33,852 nt of DNA from positions 1 to 33,852 of the forward strand of contig JALXCH010000640.1 of NCBI GenBank assembly GCA_026991005.1, given 5' to 3'. Every line of letters starts with the position of its first letter. Position 1 is the stretch's first letter. Both the position numbers and the translations under genes were made by a program. Of the stretch, positions 24,253-33,068 are shown piece after piece. Source of the stretch: Calditrichia bacterium (GTDB lineage Bacteria > Calditrichota > Calditrichia > RBG-13-44-9). The notes under the pieces were generated by a model. It worked only from the letters and a program-made list of their open reading frames with translations. It was not told where the DNA came from and ran no database searches.

Positions 24253-25188
24253 ATGCGTAAAATCAGCATCTTTTTTCTTATACTGGGAATGATGGGGACG
24301 GTACTGGCCGAGGGGAATGGTGGTTATGCCGGTGCTTTTTTGCGGATGGGACTGGGAGCCCGCGGCATCGCCATGGGAAATGCCCAGACGGCCGCTCCTC
24401 CGGATGGTTTCGGATTTTTCTACAATCCTGCCTCTCTGCCCGAGCTTCGATCCATGTCCGCTAATTTCACCTACAGCTTCCTCTCGCTGGACAGAAAAAT
24501 GAACTACGTGGGCATCTCCACACCCCTGAAACCCAACGCCGGTTTCTCCCTGGGCTGGATTTTTAGCGGGGTGGGAGATATTCAGGGGTACAATTCCATC
24601 GGAGAACAAACCGGTAAAATTAATCACGGGTATCATGCCATTTATTTTTCTTTCGGCGCTCAAATTATTCCCAACCGCTTAAGCATTGGAGTAAATGCCA
24701 AATATTTAAAGGAAAGCATATCCGACGAAGAGGGAAGCTACGATTACGGCGGTTCAGGATTTGGCGGAGATCTGGGAGTGCTCTTCCGGGTACGGGAAGG
24801 ATTGTATCTGGGTTATTTAATGAAGGATGTAAATGCCAAGCTCAAGTCCAATACCAACGATATTTTTGAACAAGGGATGACGCTGGATAATCAGTTCCCT
24901 TTAACCAATGTGGCTGGTATTTACTTCCAGACACCCTGGAAATTCCTGCGCCTGGCGTACGATTTCGAATGGAGCACAGCCGGTACGGAGAAACATCACG
25001 CCGGGGTGGAGTTTGCCATTCCCCAGGCAGCGGCACGTTTCGGGTACGACCACAACCACTGGACCCTGGGAGGTGGCTTGAATATCCATACCGCTTTTGG
25101 GATGACAGCTGTTTTGAATTATGCCTTTGTCAGTTCGGTAGTGGATGAAGGAGCCAGCCATATTTTTACCTGGGAGCTGGCTTTTTAA
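24253..25188 (+). CDS. PorV/UPF0164-like outer-membrane protein
   Basis: A 311-residue beta-barrel protein with signal peptide ending TVLA. The N-terminal signature GAFLRMGLGARGIAMGNAQTA and FFYNPASLPEL are diagnostic of the PorV/UPF0164 family. The body consists of alternating barrel strands ending in IFTWELAF, an aromatic C-terminus suitable for BAM insertion. PorV forms a shuttle that moves T9SS cargo from SprA to the attachment complex; orthology to PorV proper rather than a paralogue cannot be settled here. GAGG about 9 bases before the ATG supports the start. It follows the cargo gene by 46 bases. Confidence 0.83.
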   Translation: MRKISIFFLILGMMGTVLAEGNGGYAGAFLRMGLGARGIAMGNAQTAAPPDGFGFFYNPASLPELRSMSANFTYSFLSLDRKMNYVGISTPLKPNAGFSLGWIFSGVGDIQGYNSIGEQTGKINHGYHAIYFSFGAQIIPNRLSIGVNAKYLKESISDEEGSYDYGGSGFGGDLGVLFRVREGLYLGYLMKDVNAKLKSNTNDIFEQGMTLDNQFPLTNVAGIYFQTPWKFLRLAYDFEWSTAGTEKHHAGVEFAIPQAAARFGYDHNHWTLGGGLNIHTAFGMTAVLNYAFVSSVVDEGASHIFTWELAF

Positions 25189-25249
25189 AGGGACTTTCGT
25201 TTAGAATGTAAATAGAAATAGTGAGCTAAATTTTAGGAAGGGCTTTTAG

Positions 25250-26161
25250 ATGAAAAAATGGAGTTTTCCGGGAATCTGGAAAATAGTGCTTTTAATAGGA
25301 TGGCTTTACGGTACAGGGTTTGCCGGTATCACGGGAATGGCGTTTCTGAAGGTTGGGGTAGATGCCCGGGCGGTGGGAATGGGCGAGGCATACACGGCCT
25401 TTGCCCGTGATGCCGCTGCCACGTTCTGGAATCCCGCAGGATTGGCAGGTGGCGTACACTCCACAGTGTTTTTTCATCATAATCAGTGGATTCAGGGAAT
25501 CCGGGGAGAGATGGGAGCCCTGGCGCTGGTACGCCGGAAATCTGCCTGGGGATTTCATGTGCGCAGCTTTAATGTGTACGGAATTGAGGTGCGGGACAGA
25601 CCGACCAGCGAGCCGCTGGAGGAAACTTCTGCCCACTACTTATCGGCGGGAATTTCTTATGCTCGTCGGTTATCGCAATCGTTTCATGCGGGGATAACGG
25701 TGAAGTACCTGTACGAGAAAATTTTTGTGGAATCGGCAGGAGGTTGGGCGGTAGATGTGGGTGCCACATATTTGCCGGGGATTGCTGGTTTGCGTCTGGC
25801 GGCAACCCTGCAAAATTTGGGAAAAATGAACCGCCTTTACCAGGAAGCAACGGCTCTTCCGGTAATAGCCCGGGCCGGGGTGGTTTACCGTTTCCCCTGG
25901 GATATGAAAACGGTGAAAGTTCAGGTGGCTGGAGATGGGGTGTACGTGATGCAGGAAGGACTGCGATTCCATGTAGGGAGCGAATTGCTTTTTCTTCGGC
26001 AACTGGCAATTCGCATGGGAGGAATGTTTGGGTATGAAACCCACACCCTCAACTTTGGGGCGGGGCTGGTGCGTTCCTCCTTCCGGCTGGATTACGCCAT
26101 TGTTCCCTTCAACAACGATCTGGGGGTAACACACCGTTTTTCGGTGGCGTTTCGGTTATAG
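25250..26161 (+). CDS. second PorV/UPF0164-like outer-membrane protein
   Basis: A 303-residue paralogue of the preceding protein. The signal peptide ends GTGFA. The signature is GMAFLKVGVDARAVGMGEAYTAF followed by AATFWNPAGLAGG, even closer to the family consensus than its neighbour. Barrel strands continue to VTHRFSVAFRL. AGGAAGGG lies about 12 bases before the ATG. The end of the gene is followed by 527 bases without a gene. The two adjacent paralogues probably have separate partners, as PorV and PorQ/PorP-type proteins do in Bacteroidota. Confidence 0.83.
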   Translation: MKKWSFPGIWKIVLLIGWLYGTGFAGITGMAFLKVGVDARAVGMGEAYTAFARDAAATFWNPAGLAGGVHSTVFFHHNQWIQGIRGEMGALALVRRKSAWGFHVRSFNVYGIEVRDRPTSEPLEETSAHYLSAGISYARRLSQSFHAGITVKYLYEKIFVESAGGWAVDVGATYLPGIAGLRLAATLQNLGKMNRLYQEATALPVIARAGVVYRFPWDMKTVKVQVAGDGVYVMQEGLRFHVGSELLFLRQLAIRMGGMFGYETHTLNFGAGLVRSSFRLDYAIVPFNNDLGVTHRFSVAFRL

Positions 26162-26531
26162 AGGAAAACAGAGCTTAAGTGCAAAAGTTGTGTAAAATTT
26201 GCTTTTTTTGAGATTCTTTCCGGTTTACTAATTCTCGTTTTTAGTCCTGAACTAACCCCAAACATAACTGATAAAGAGTGGATCATTCTGTTTCATTGGT
26301 TGGCATCCCTGGAATTGTTGTTTAATCTTCTTTCGTCATTCTTCTTGAATCAATCAAAAAAAGGTCCCTCAATTAAAGTACACGTATTTTCTACCATGGG
26401 ATGATTTTCCGGGATTTTTTGAATTGTGATGACTAATTGACGAAATCTTTAGTTAAGGCTGCAGCAATCATTAAGTGAATGAGAAAAGAGAAAGAAATAA
26501 AAAATTTATCGAAAAAAATCTGAAGTGAAAC
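26162..26531 (+). other. gene-free interval before the repeat array
   Basis: AT-rich sequence with no supported gene, tRNA or clear terminator. The region closes the T9SS-associated block and precedes the phased repeats at 26532-26639. Confidence 0.5.
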
Positions 26532-26639
26532 ATTCCCTGTAATAAATAAAGAAATCATAGAATTATTCCCTGCAAAAATACGGAATATTAAGAATTATTC
26601 CTTGTAAAAAGTCGGAAAATATAGAATTATTCCTTGCAA
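26532..26639 (+). repeat. four phased direct repeats upstream of the AAA ATPase
   Basis: The core ATTCCYTGYAA occurs at 26532, 26565, 26597 and 26629, with steps of 33, 32 and 32 bases. The last three are preceded by AAGAATT or TAGAATT, giving an extended GAATTATTCC core. The steps are close to three turns of B-DNA, so proteins bound to each copy would face the same side. The last copy overlaps the -35 box of the putative promoter. The AT-rich intervals also resemble one another (AAAATACGGAATAT, AAAAGTCGGAAAAT, AAAAATACTGAATAT). A partial match, GAATTATTCCT, recurs at 28130-28140 before ccmA. Confidence 0.8.
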
Positions 26640-26662
26640 AAAATACTGAATATGATTATCTT
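26634..26662 (+). promoter_or_regulatory. probable promoter of the AAA ATPase gene
   Basis: TTGCAA (26634-26639), 17 bases, TATCTT (26657-26662). The ATG follows 26 bases later, behind AGGGGA. The -35 box is part of the fourth repeat, so a repeat-binding protein would compete with or recruit polymerase. Confidence 0.45.
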
Positions 26663-26688
26663 TAACAAAAACAGGGGACATTGTACGT

Positions 26689-28023
26689 ATGAAACGCCTG
26701 GCAATGGAAGCGCTCATTCAATGGAAAAACCGTGCTTCGCGTAAGCCTCTAATCCTGCGAGGAGCACGGCAGGTGGGTAAAACCTATTTGTTAAAAGAAT
26801 TTGGAAAACAATATTTCACAAACTATCATCATTTCGATTTCGAACAAAACAAACATCAATTAAAACCGGTATTTCAGAATTCACTTCAACCAAGAACGAT
26901 TCTGCGCAATCTCGCTCTGCTGGCAAACAGGGAGATCAATGTGGAAACAGATCTCATTATTCTGGATGAAATTCAACATATTCCCGAAGCGTTAACTGCT
27001 TTGAAGTATTTTCAGGAAGAAATGCCTCAGGTTGCCGTCGTAGCTGCCGGGTCGTTATTAGGGATTACCCTCTCCGATGTATCGTTCCCGGTGGGCAAAG
27101 TCGAATTTTTAAATCTTTATCCCATGACTTTTGAAGAATTTCTAATGAATTATGGAAATTCGCTGCTGTACGATGCCTTTATGGAGGGAAGTAAAACGTT
27201 TGCTGGTGAGGAAGTGGCTCATCAAAAATTACTGGAAGTGCTGAAGGAATATTATGTGGTGGGCGGGATGCCGGAAATGATTGCTTCTTTTTTGCAGGAA
27301 AAAGATAATCCGGGAATTTTTAAAACCATCCGGAAAAAACAATTAGATCTGTTGAATGCGTTAAAAGCGGATTTCAGTAAACATTCAGGCAGAGTCAATG
27401 CATTGCACATTGCGTCTGTATATGATAACGTTCCACTGCAGTTAGCCCAATATGTGGATGATTCGGTAAAACGATTTCGATTTAAAAGTGTGGTTAAGGG
27501 AAAAAAGGGTTTTGTGGAATTGCAGGGACCCATTTCCTGGTTAGAAAATGCCCGGTTAATCATTAAAGTTCTTATTGCTAACCGTGCCGAATTGCCGATT
27601 AGAGCTTTTTGTAAAGAGAATATTTTTAAGTTATATTTAAATGATATTGGATTGTTGGGTGCTGTTCTGGATATCCCTCCTTCTGCAATCATTCTGGGCG
27701 AATTTGGAATGACCCGGGGATTTTTTATGGAAAATTTTGTGTCAATGGAATTGTGGGCGGCCACGGATGCACCGTTATATTCCTGGAATGAACGAAATTC
27801 CGAAATCGAGTTTTTGCTCCTTAAAGACAATCATATTATTCCCGTGGAAGTGAAATCCGGTACGCGGGTAAAATCGAAAAGTTTGCTTCAGTACATTAAA
27901 AAATATCAACCCCCATACGCCATTGTTTTATCGGAAAAGAATTTTCACCGAAAGGATAAGCTCCGCTTCGTTGTTCCTCTCTACTTTGCCGGGAAACTGC
28001 CGCAGATGAATTTTGATTTGTGA
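26689..28023 (+). CDS. AAA_14/DUF4143 family ATPase
   Basis: A 444-residue protein of the AAA_14-DUF4143 type. The N-terminal ATPase has LILRGARQVGKT (Walker A at 25-32) and TDLIILDEIQHIPE (Walker B at 89-96), with AAGSLLG as sensor. A middle region contains FLNLYPMTFEEFL and YYVVGGMPEMIASF, hallmarks of the family. The C-terminal DUF4143 part contains EIEFLLLKDNHIIPVEVKSG, a PD-(D/E)xK-like nuclease core with the acidic, E and K positions present. The biological role of the family is unknown; the genes are patchy and often multicopy, suggesting mobility or defence. The gene stands alone, with repeats upstream and 237 bases to ccmA. Codon use is AT-richer than the T9SS genes. Confidence 0.88.
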   Translation: MKRLAMEALIQWKNRASRKPLILRGARQVGKTYLLKEFGKQYFTNYHHFDFEQNKHQLKPVFQNSLQPRTILRNLALLANREINVETDLIILDEIQHIPEALTALKYFQEEMPQVAVVAAGSLLGITLSDVSFPVGKVEFLNLYPMTFEEFLMNYGNSLLYDAFMEGSKTFAGEEVAHQKLLEVLKEYYVVGGMPEMIASFLQEKDNPGIFKTIRKKQLDLLNALKADFSKHSGRVNALHIASVYDNVPLQLAQYVDDSVKRFRFKSVVKGKKGFVELQGPISWLENARLIIKVLIANRAELPIRAFCKENIFKLYLNDIGLLGAVLDIPPSAIILGEFGMTRGFFMENFVSMELWAATDAPLYSWNERNSEIEFLLLKDNHIIPVEVKSGTRVKSKSLLQYIKKYQPPYAIVLSEKNFHRKDKLRFVVPLYFAGKLPQMNFDL

Positions 28024-28260
28024 GTAGATAAATCGAAATCTGCCATTGGTGGTAATTCCAGCTTAATTCTTCTAATTTTGGAAAAAGACAAACCAAAATT
28101 CTGAAGAGAAAAAAGTAATTGACAACAGCGAATTATTCCTCATTGAAACAATGCTATTGGTAACTCTTCCCGCCCGGAGTTTTTCTTCTTCCTTTATTCT
28201 TATAGCTCTTTTCCTTAAATTTAAATCTTTTGTAAGAAGATTACGGGAATTAAGTAACCG

Positions 28261-28878
28261 ATGTGGAAAATAGAAGCGCAGGGAATCGCTCAACAGTTTA
28301 ATCGAAGAATGATTTTTAAGGATATCTCCTTTCGGGTGCACAGTGGGGAATCCCTGGTATTTACTGGCCGGAATGGTTCCGGTAAAACCACCCTGGTACG
28401 GATTCTGTGCCAGCTTATTCGACCCTATCGGGGAGAAGTGCGATTCCTGCGGGACGACCAGCCTGTTCCGGGAGACAAAATTTATCCTTATCTGGGATTG
28501 GTCGGTCCCTACCTTCAGCTGTACAACAATCTAACCGCTCTGGAGAATTACACCTTTTTTGCCCGCATTCGGGGGTTACCGGTGGATTTGCCCCGCTTTC
28601 GGCGCTGGATGGATCGACTGGGACTAAAAGGGCGAGAACTGGATGAGCTCCGAACCTACTCTTCGGGAATGTTACAACGGGTTAAATACGTGATGGCGCT
28701 GTTCCACCAGCCGGAAATTCTCATCCTGGATGAACCCACATCCAATCTGGATGAGCAGGGAGCAGCCATTGTGTACGAGATTATGGAAGAACAAAAACGG
28801 CAGCATATTTTAATTTTAGCCACCAACGAACCGGATGAAATTCACTTTGGCGATTATGAGGTGAAACTTGCTCAATAA
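28261..28878 (+). CDS. ccmA: haem exporter ATP-binding protein CcmA
   Basis: A 205-residue ABC ATPase, the usual short CcmA length. Walker A is GRNGSGKTT (36-44), signature YSSGMLQR (133-140), Walker B ILILDEPT (153-160) and the H-loop region is degenerate (ATNEPDE), as often in CcmA. With CcmB and CcmC it drives release of haem-loaded CcmE in System I cytochrome c maturation. It is the first of six ccm genes; its stop overlaps the ccmB start. A TTGACA at 28119-28124 lies upstream, but no good -10 box follows it, so the promoter is unresolved. No Shine-Dalgarno is evident before the ATG. Confidence 0.9.
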   Translation: MWKIEAQGIAQQFNRRMIFKDISFRVHSGESLVFTGRNGSGKTTLVRILCQLIRPYRGEVRFLRDDQPVPGDKIYPYLGLVGPYLQLYNNLTALENYTFFARIRGLPVDLPRFRRWMDRLGLKGRELDELRTYSSGMLQRVKYVMALFHQPEILILDEPTSNLDEQGAAIVYEIMEEQKRQHILILATNEPDEIHFGDYEVKLAQ

Positions 28879-29530
28879 AGCGTACATTGTTTTCCTGAAG
28901 GATTTACATCTGGAGTTTCGCACGCGTTACGCCATCAATGCCATTATCATGTTTGCCGTAACCACCCTCACGGCCATCAGCTTTTCTCTGGGGCCGGTGC
29001 GTTTGCGCAGCGAAATTATGGCGCCGTTGTTGTGGGTGATTCTTTTCTTCTCCGCGATGTCTGGGCTTTCCCATATTTTTGTTCGGGAGGAAGAGCAGCA
29101 AACCGCGGATACACTGCGTCTGGTAACAACACCCAATGCGGTGTTTTTAGGAAAATGGTTCTTCAATGTGCTGCTATTAGCGGGATTGGAAGTGATTATC
29201 CTGCCCCTTTATTTTGCCATGATGAATGCGGAGGTAGCAAGTGTGGGGATTTTTTTCATGTTCATCGCCCTGGGAAGCGTGGGACTGGCTTCCGTTTCCA
29301 CTTTGATTGCTGCCATCATTTCCCAGGCCAGTGCCCGTGGTGCCCTGTTTGCGGTGCTATCCTTCCCTATCTCCCTCCCCATTCTAATTTCTGCCATCCA
29401 CGGAACTCGATTAGCGATGGATGGTACAACATTTTCTAATTGTATCTCAGATTTGCAGGTATTATTTTCTTTCTCAATTGTGATTATCACATTATCCTTG
29501 ATTCTATTTGAATTTATCTGGAGAAAGTAA
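28868..29530 (+). CDS. ccmB: haem exporter membrane subunit CcmB
   Basis: A 220-residue inner-membrane protein with six hydrophobic segments. The N-terminal LKDLHLEFRTRYAINAIIMFAV and the FSAMSGLSHIFVREEEQQTADTLRL region match CcmB. Initiation is at TTG 28868, overlapping the last codons of ccmA, which implies coupling. An in-frame ATG or GTG alternative is not available without losing the conserved first helix. The stop TAA shares its last A with the ATG of ccmC (TAATG). Confidence 0.9.
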   Translation: MLNKAYIVFLKDLHLEFRTRYAINAIIMFAVTTLTAISFSLGPVRLRSEIMAPLLWVILFFSAMSGLSHIFVREEEQQTADTLRLVTTPNAVFLGKWFFNVLLLAGLEVIILPLYFAMMNAEVASVGIFFMFIALGSVGLASVSTLIAAIISQASARGALFAVLSFPISLPILISAIHGTRLAMDGTTFSNCISDLQVLFSFSIVIITLSLILFEFIWRK

Positions 29531-30204
29531 TGGGGTTAGATAGAGATTGGTGGAAATATCTGTTAACCGGCTGGATGTTTCTGGTGATTGTCGGAGCATT
29601 TTTGTACGCACCACCTGCAAAAGGGCTGGGACAAACTGCCCGCATCATTTTCTTTCACGTACCCTGTGCCTGGGTGGCAACACTCTCCTTCCTGATTTCC
29701 GCGGTGTACTCCCTGCGATATTTGCGCAATCCCAATCCCGAATATGACGTCTGGGCTTCCTCCTCGGCACAAATTGGTCTCATGTTTACCATCCTGGCCA
29801 CCATCACCGGTTCCATCTGGGCCAGTAAAATCTGGCATTCTTACTGGAATTGGGATCCGCGAGAAACCTCCATCTTCATACTGCTACTAATTTATGCGGC
29901 CTATTTCGCTTTACGCTCCGCTATTGAGGTGGAAGAACAGAAAGCGCGCCTGGCGGCGGTGTATTCCATTATTGCATTCGTCACGGTCCCGTTTTTCGTC
30001 TTCATCATCCCGCGAGTCTATCAATCCTTGCATCCCGATCCTCTAATCAACCAGCAGGGAAAAATTCAAATGGATAGCCGAATGTTGCAGGTCTTTTTAA
30101 GTTCGTTGTTGGGATTTACAGTGCTGTTTTACTGGATCCTGCGATTGAAAGTCCGCCAGGTATTCATCAAAATGAAAATGAGTGAACAAAATACACTGCT
30201 TTAA
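29530..30204 (+). CDS. ccmC: haem handling protein CcmC
   Basis: A 224-residue membrane protein with six helices that passes haem to CcmE. The periplasmic tryptophan-rich WWD motif is IWHSYWNWDPRETS (about 106-119), and the axial-ligand histidines fall in IIFFHVPCAW (about 40-49) and QSLHPDP. Length and topology are standard. The start overlaps the ccmB stop. A 14-base gap separates it from the small ccmD-like gene. Confidence 0.93.
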   Translation: MGLDRDWWKYLLTGWMFLVIVGAFLYAPPAKGLGQTARIIFFHVPCAWVATLSFLISAVYSLRYLRNPNPEYDVWASSSAQIGLMFTILATITGSIWASKIWHSYWNWDPRETSIFILLLIYAAYFALRSAIEVEEQKARLAAVYSIIAFVTVPFFVFIIPRVYQSLHPDPLINQQGKIQMDSRMLQVFLSSLLGFTVLFYWILRLKVRQVFIKMKMSEQNTLL

Positions 30205-30218
30205 AGAGGGTGCTAACC

Positions 30219-30359
30219 ATGAAAGATATCTATGTGGTGCTGGTCGTTTGCTTAATCATCTGGGGAGGAATTAGTAGCTATCTGTTTTATCTGGATCGCC
30301 AATTGAAAAAGATTAACCAGAAATTAGAATTTTTAAAGGATGAAAGTAACGAATCATAA
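30219..30359 (+). CDS. CcmD-like small membrane protein
   Basis: A 46-codon gene between ccmC and ccmE: MKDIYVVLVVCLIIWGGISS, then YLFYLDRQLKKINQKLEFLK and a polar tail. One transmembrane helix followed by a basic, amphipathic stretch is the CcmD pattern; CcmD helps release holo-CcmE from CcmABC. AGAGGG 9 bases before the ATG is a good ribosome site, and the gene fills its interval exactly, with ccmE starting 15 bases later. Sequence conservation of CcmD is very low, so the assignment rests on position, size and topology. Confidence 0.75.
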   Translation: MKDIYVVLVVCLIIWGGISSYLFYLDRQLKKINQKLEFLKDESNES

Positions 30360-30374
30360 AATGGAGTCCCGGTT

Positions 30375-30746
30375 ATGAAATCGAAATATGTCATTGGAAT
30401 TGGAATAATTCTGGTGTTCATCATATTTGCTGCCATAAACTTAAGTAAATCGCTTACTCCTTACGTTTCTCTGGAAGAAGCCAAGAAAAGCCATTCGGTG
30501 GTTCAGGTTAAGGGGAAACGGATTGAAGGGAGTGAATTTTACGATTTACAGCGCAAGGTGTTAATTTTCCGCATGCAGGATGACAATGGTGAAGAGTTCG
30601 AAGTGGTGTATCACGGAGTGAAACCGGCCAATCTGGAACAAGCCACCGAAGTGGTGGTGATTGGCCGTTACGAAGAAGGGAAATTTTTAGCAGATCAACT
30701 TCTGGTTAAATGTCCTTCCAAATATCAAGCAGAAGGAGCCTCGTAA
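30375..30746 (+). CDS. ccmE: haem chaperone CcmE, Cys type
   Basis: A 123-residue periplasmic haem chaperone with an N-terminal membrane anchor (YVIGIGIILVFIIFAAI) and an OB-fold domain (YVSLEEAKK..., VQVKGKR, IFRMQDDNGEEFEVVYHG, VVVIGRYEEGKFLADQLLVK). The haem-binding motif is CPSKY, with Cys113 and Tyr117. The classical proteobacterial form is HxxxY; a CxxxY variant is known from sulfate reducers and archaea and usually goes with a reduced System I. The ATG follows TGGAGTCCCGGTT. Its stop overlaps the ccmF start (TAATG). Confidence 0.93.
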   Translation: MKSKYVIGIGIILVFIIFAAINLSKSLTPYVSLEEAKKSHSVVQVKGKRIEGSEFYDLQRKVLIFRMQDDNGEEFEVVYHGVKPANLEQATEVVVIGRYEEGKFLADQLLVKCPSKYQAEGAS

Positions 30747-32968
30747 TGATAAGCGGATTGTTATCCATCTCACTGGCCTTTATTGCCGCAGCCGTCTCCA
30801 CCGCTGCCTACTGGCTTTATTATAAAGAACAGGACGAACGCTTTTTCCGGCTGGCCAATACCGGATTTATTTTTATGGGTATTGGGGTAATTCTGGCTTC
30901 GTTGCTGTTGTACTACAACATATTCATTCATAATTTTCAACTCAATTACGTCTATTCTTACACTTCCTCTCGGCTTTCCACCTACTATTTAATTTCTACC
31001 TTCTGGGCGGGGCAGGAAGGTACGTTTTTGCTCTGGCTGTTGTTTGCTACAATATACGGTTTAATATTGATTCGCAGCGTTGCCCGGGAAAAACCGCTGG
31101 TGATGTTCTTCTTTATGCTCATCAACCTGTTTTTATTACTTATTTTAATGAAAAAAAGTCCCTTTGCTTACATCTGGCACACCCATGCGGATGTTCCGGT
31201 GGGATTTACCCCGGCGGATGGCGCGGGACTGAATCCCCTGCTGGAAAATCCCTGGATGATTATTCATCCGCCGGTAATGTTCATCGGATATAGTTCCACG
31301 ATGGTGGTCTATGCTATGGCGATGAATGCCATGGTGCTGCGCGATTTTTACGGCTGGATTAGGGAAGCACGTCCCTGGGTGATTTTTTCTACCCTCATGC
31401 TGGGTGCTGGAATCATTCTGGGAGGATATTGGTCCTACGTCACTCTGGGTTGGGGTGGCTATTGGGCCTGGGACCCGGTGGAGAATGCTTCGCTGGTTCC
31501 CTGGCTGTTTACGGCGGTGTTGTTGCACGGATTGGTGATTCAGCAACGGCAGCGCGGGTTGGTGAAGACTAACCTCTTTCTGGCCGGAATGTCTTTTATC
31601 GCGGTACTCTGGGGTTCTTTCCTTACCCGTTCCGGGGTACTGGGCGACTTTTCGGTACATTCTTTTGCGGAATCGGGAATGAACCTTTATCTGGTGGTAT
31701 TTGTGGTGTTCTTCTCGGTTATCTTCCTTTATCTGTTCTTCAAAACCTTCCGGGAAATGGAGGGCAAGAAATTCGCCGAGGGATTATTCAGTCGGGAAAC
31801 GTTCATTTTAATCGGAATGCTCACCATTCTGCTTACGGGAATTGTGGTTTTCGTGGCAACTTCTTCCCCTATTTACACGCGTTTGTTAGGGAAACCTTCC
31901 AACGTTTCCACCTCTTTCTACAACATCATCAGTCAGCCGGTGGCAGTATTTTTACTGTTCTCCATGGCGCTGGCACCGCTCCTGGCCTGGAAGGTCTCGG
32001 CGCTGCGCAATGTGAAAGTAATTGCGATTAGTGCCGCTCTCGCCGCAGTCATTACGGGAATTTCCGTTGCGCTGGGACTCAATCATCCCATGTCCATCCT
32101 GCTGGTATTTCTGGCACTTTTTACCATTTTTACGAATGGATGGGTTATCTGGCAGTATCTACGCAAAGTGCCGGTAAAAGCGGGTGCTTACCTGGCCCAT
32201 GCGGGAATCGCCCTCATGATTATTGGCATTATTACTTCTTCCTGGTACGATACCAGCGAAAAGGTTACGCTGCCCGCCGGAGAATTTGTAAAAACCCGTT
32301 TCGGTTACGAAGTAGAGTTCGTGAATTTCGTACAAAGACCCGATGGGAAAGACCGGGTAAAATTGCTGGTAAAAGCAGGCAATAAAGTGTATGAAGCCGA
32401 ACCGCAATTCTATTACAGCGATTACACCAAGAGCTATATGATTTCTCCCCATGTTCAGGTGGGACTAAAGAAAGATGTGTACATCTCGCCTATCTCTTTT
32501 ATGCCAGCGAAATTTGGAAATTCCCGCAAGGTGATCCTGGGGCAGGGAGAGACGCAAACCATCAACAATCTGTTGATTACCTTTAATCATTTCATTACCG
32601 GAGATCATGAAAGCGGTGCCAATATGACGGTAAAAGCGGATATCACCGTAAACGTTACCGGCAAGGATGGTTCCCGGGAATATGAACTGCAACCTGCCAT
32701 GTGGTACGAGAACGGCAAATTAACTTCGAATTTGGTGGATATTCCCGGTACGGATTACAAAATCAGAATCGAATCGCTGGATGCTACATCGCATCGGGTA
32801 ACCTTCTTGCTGCAATCTCCCGCTCCAGGTCAGGAGAAACCCCGGGATATTCTGGCAATAGAAGTGAGTGAGAAACCGCTCATCAGTATCCTCTGGTTGG
32901 GTTCTGTTATTCTGCTTCTGGGGATAGCGATTTCTCTATTTGACCGGGGAACCCGTAGGGACAATTAA
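30746..32968 (+). CDS. ccmF: cytochrome c haem lyase subunit CcmF
   Basis: A 740-residue polytopic membrane protein that ligates haem from CcmE to apocytochrome c. The WWD domain is SYVTLGWGGYWAWDPVENASLVPWL. Flanking histidines occur in IIHPPVMFIGY and LLHGLVIQ. A periplasmic domain (about 520-700) precedes the final helix. ATG 30746 is selected because AAGGAG stands 9 bases before it and the ATG overlaps the ccmE stop; the open frame further upstream lies inside ccmE. Genes for CcmG and CcmH do not follow, which fits a reduced System I with Cys-type CcmE unless they lie elsewhere. Confidence 0.95.
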   Translation: MISGLLSISLAFIAAAVSTAAYWLYYKEQDERFFRLANTGFIFMGIGVILASLLLYYNIFIHNFQLNYVYSYTSSRLSTYYLISTFWAGQEGTFLLWLLFATIYGLILIRSVAREKPLVMFFFMLINLFLLLILMKKSPFAYIWHTHADVPVGFTPADGAGLNPLLENPWMIIHPPVMFIGYSSTMVVYAMAMNAMVLRDFYGWIREARPWVIFSTLMLGAGIILGGYWSYVTLGWGGYWAWDPVENASLVPWLFTAVLLHGLVIQQRQRGLVKTNLFLAGMSFIAVLWGSFLTRSGVLGDFSVHSFAESGMNLYLVVFVVFFSVIFLYLFFKTFREMEGKKFAEGLFSRETFILIGMLTILLTGIVVFVATSSPIYTRLLGKPSNVSTSFYNIISQPVAVFLLFSMALAPLLAWKVSALRNVKVIAISAALAAVITGISVALGLNHPMSILLVFLALFTIFTNGWVIWQYLRKVPVKAGAYLAHAGIALMIIGIITSSWYDTSEKVTLPAGEFVKTRFGYEVEFVNFVQRPDGKDRVKLLVKAGNKVYEAEPQFYYSDYTKSYMISPHVQVGLKKDVYISPISFMPAKFGNSRKVILGQGETQTINNLLITFNHFITGDHESGANMTVKADITVNVTGKDGSREYELQPAMWYENGKLTSNLVDIPGTDYKIRIESLDATSHRVTFLLQSPAPGQEKPRDILAIEVSEKPLISILWLGSVILLLGIAISLFDRGTRRDN

Positions 32969-33068
32969 ATGCGAGCAATTTCCGATTATTATTTTATCAA
33001 TAATTAAATTTATTTATGAAATAACGCTACTCCTTAAAAATTAATACAGTGGATTAAGTTTTAATAAC

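Noticed and set aside
26532..26653. CRISPR array before the AAA ATPase
   Set aside because: The repeated core is only about 11 bases, and the intervals between copies resemble one another, so they are not spacers.
28119..28148. ccmA promoter from a perfect TTGACA at 28119
   Set aside because: At 16, 17 or 18 bases downstream the hexamers are CATTGA, ATTGAA and TTGAAA; none is a plausible -10 box.
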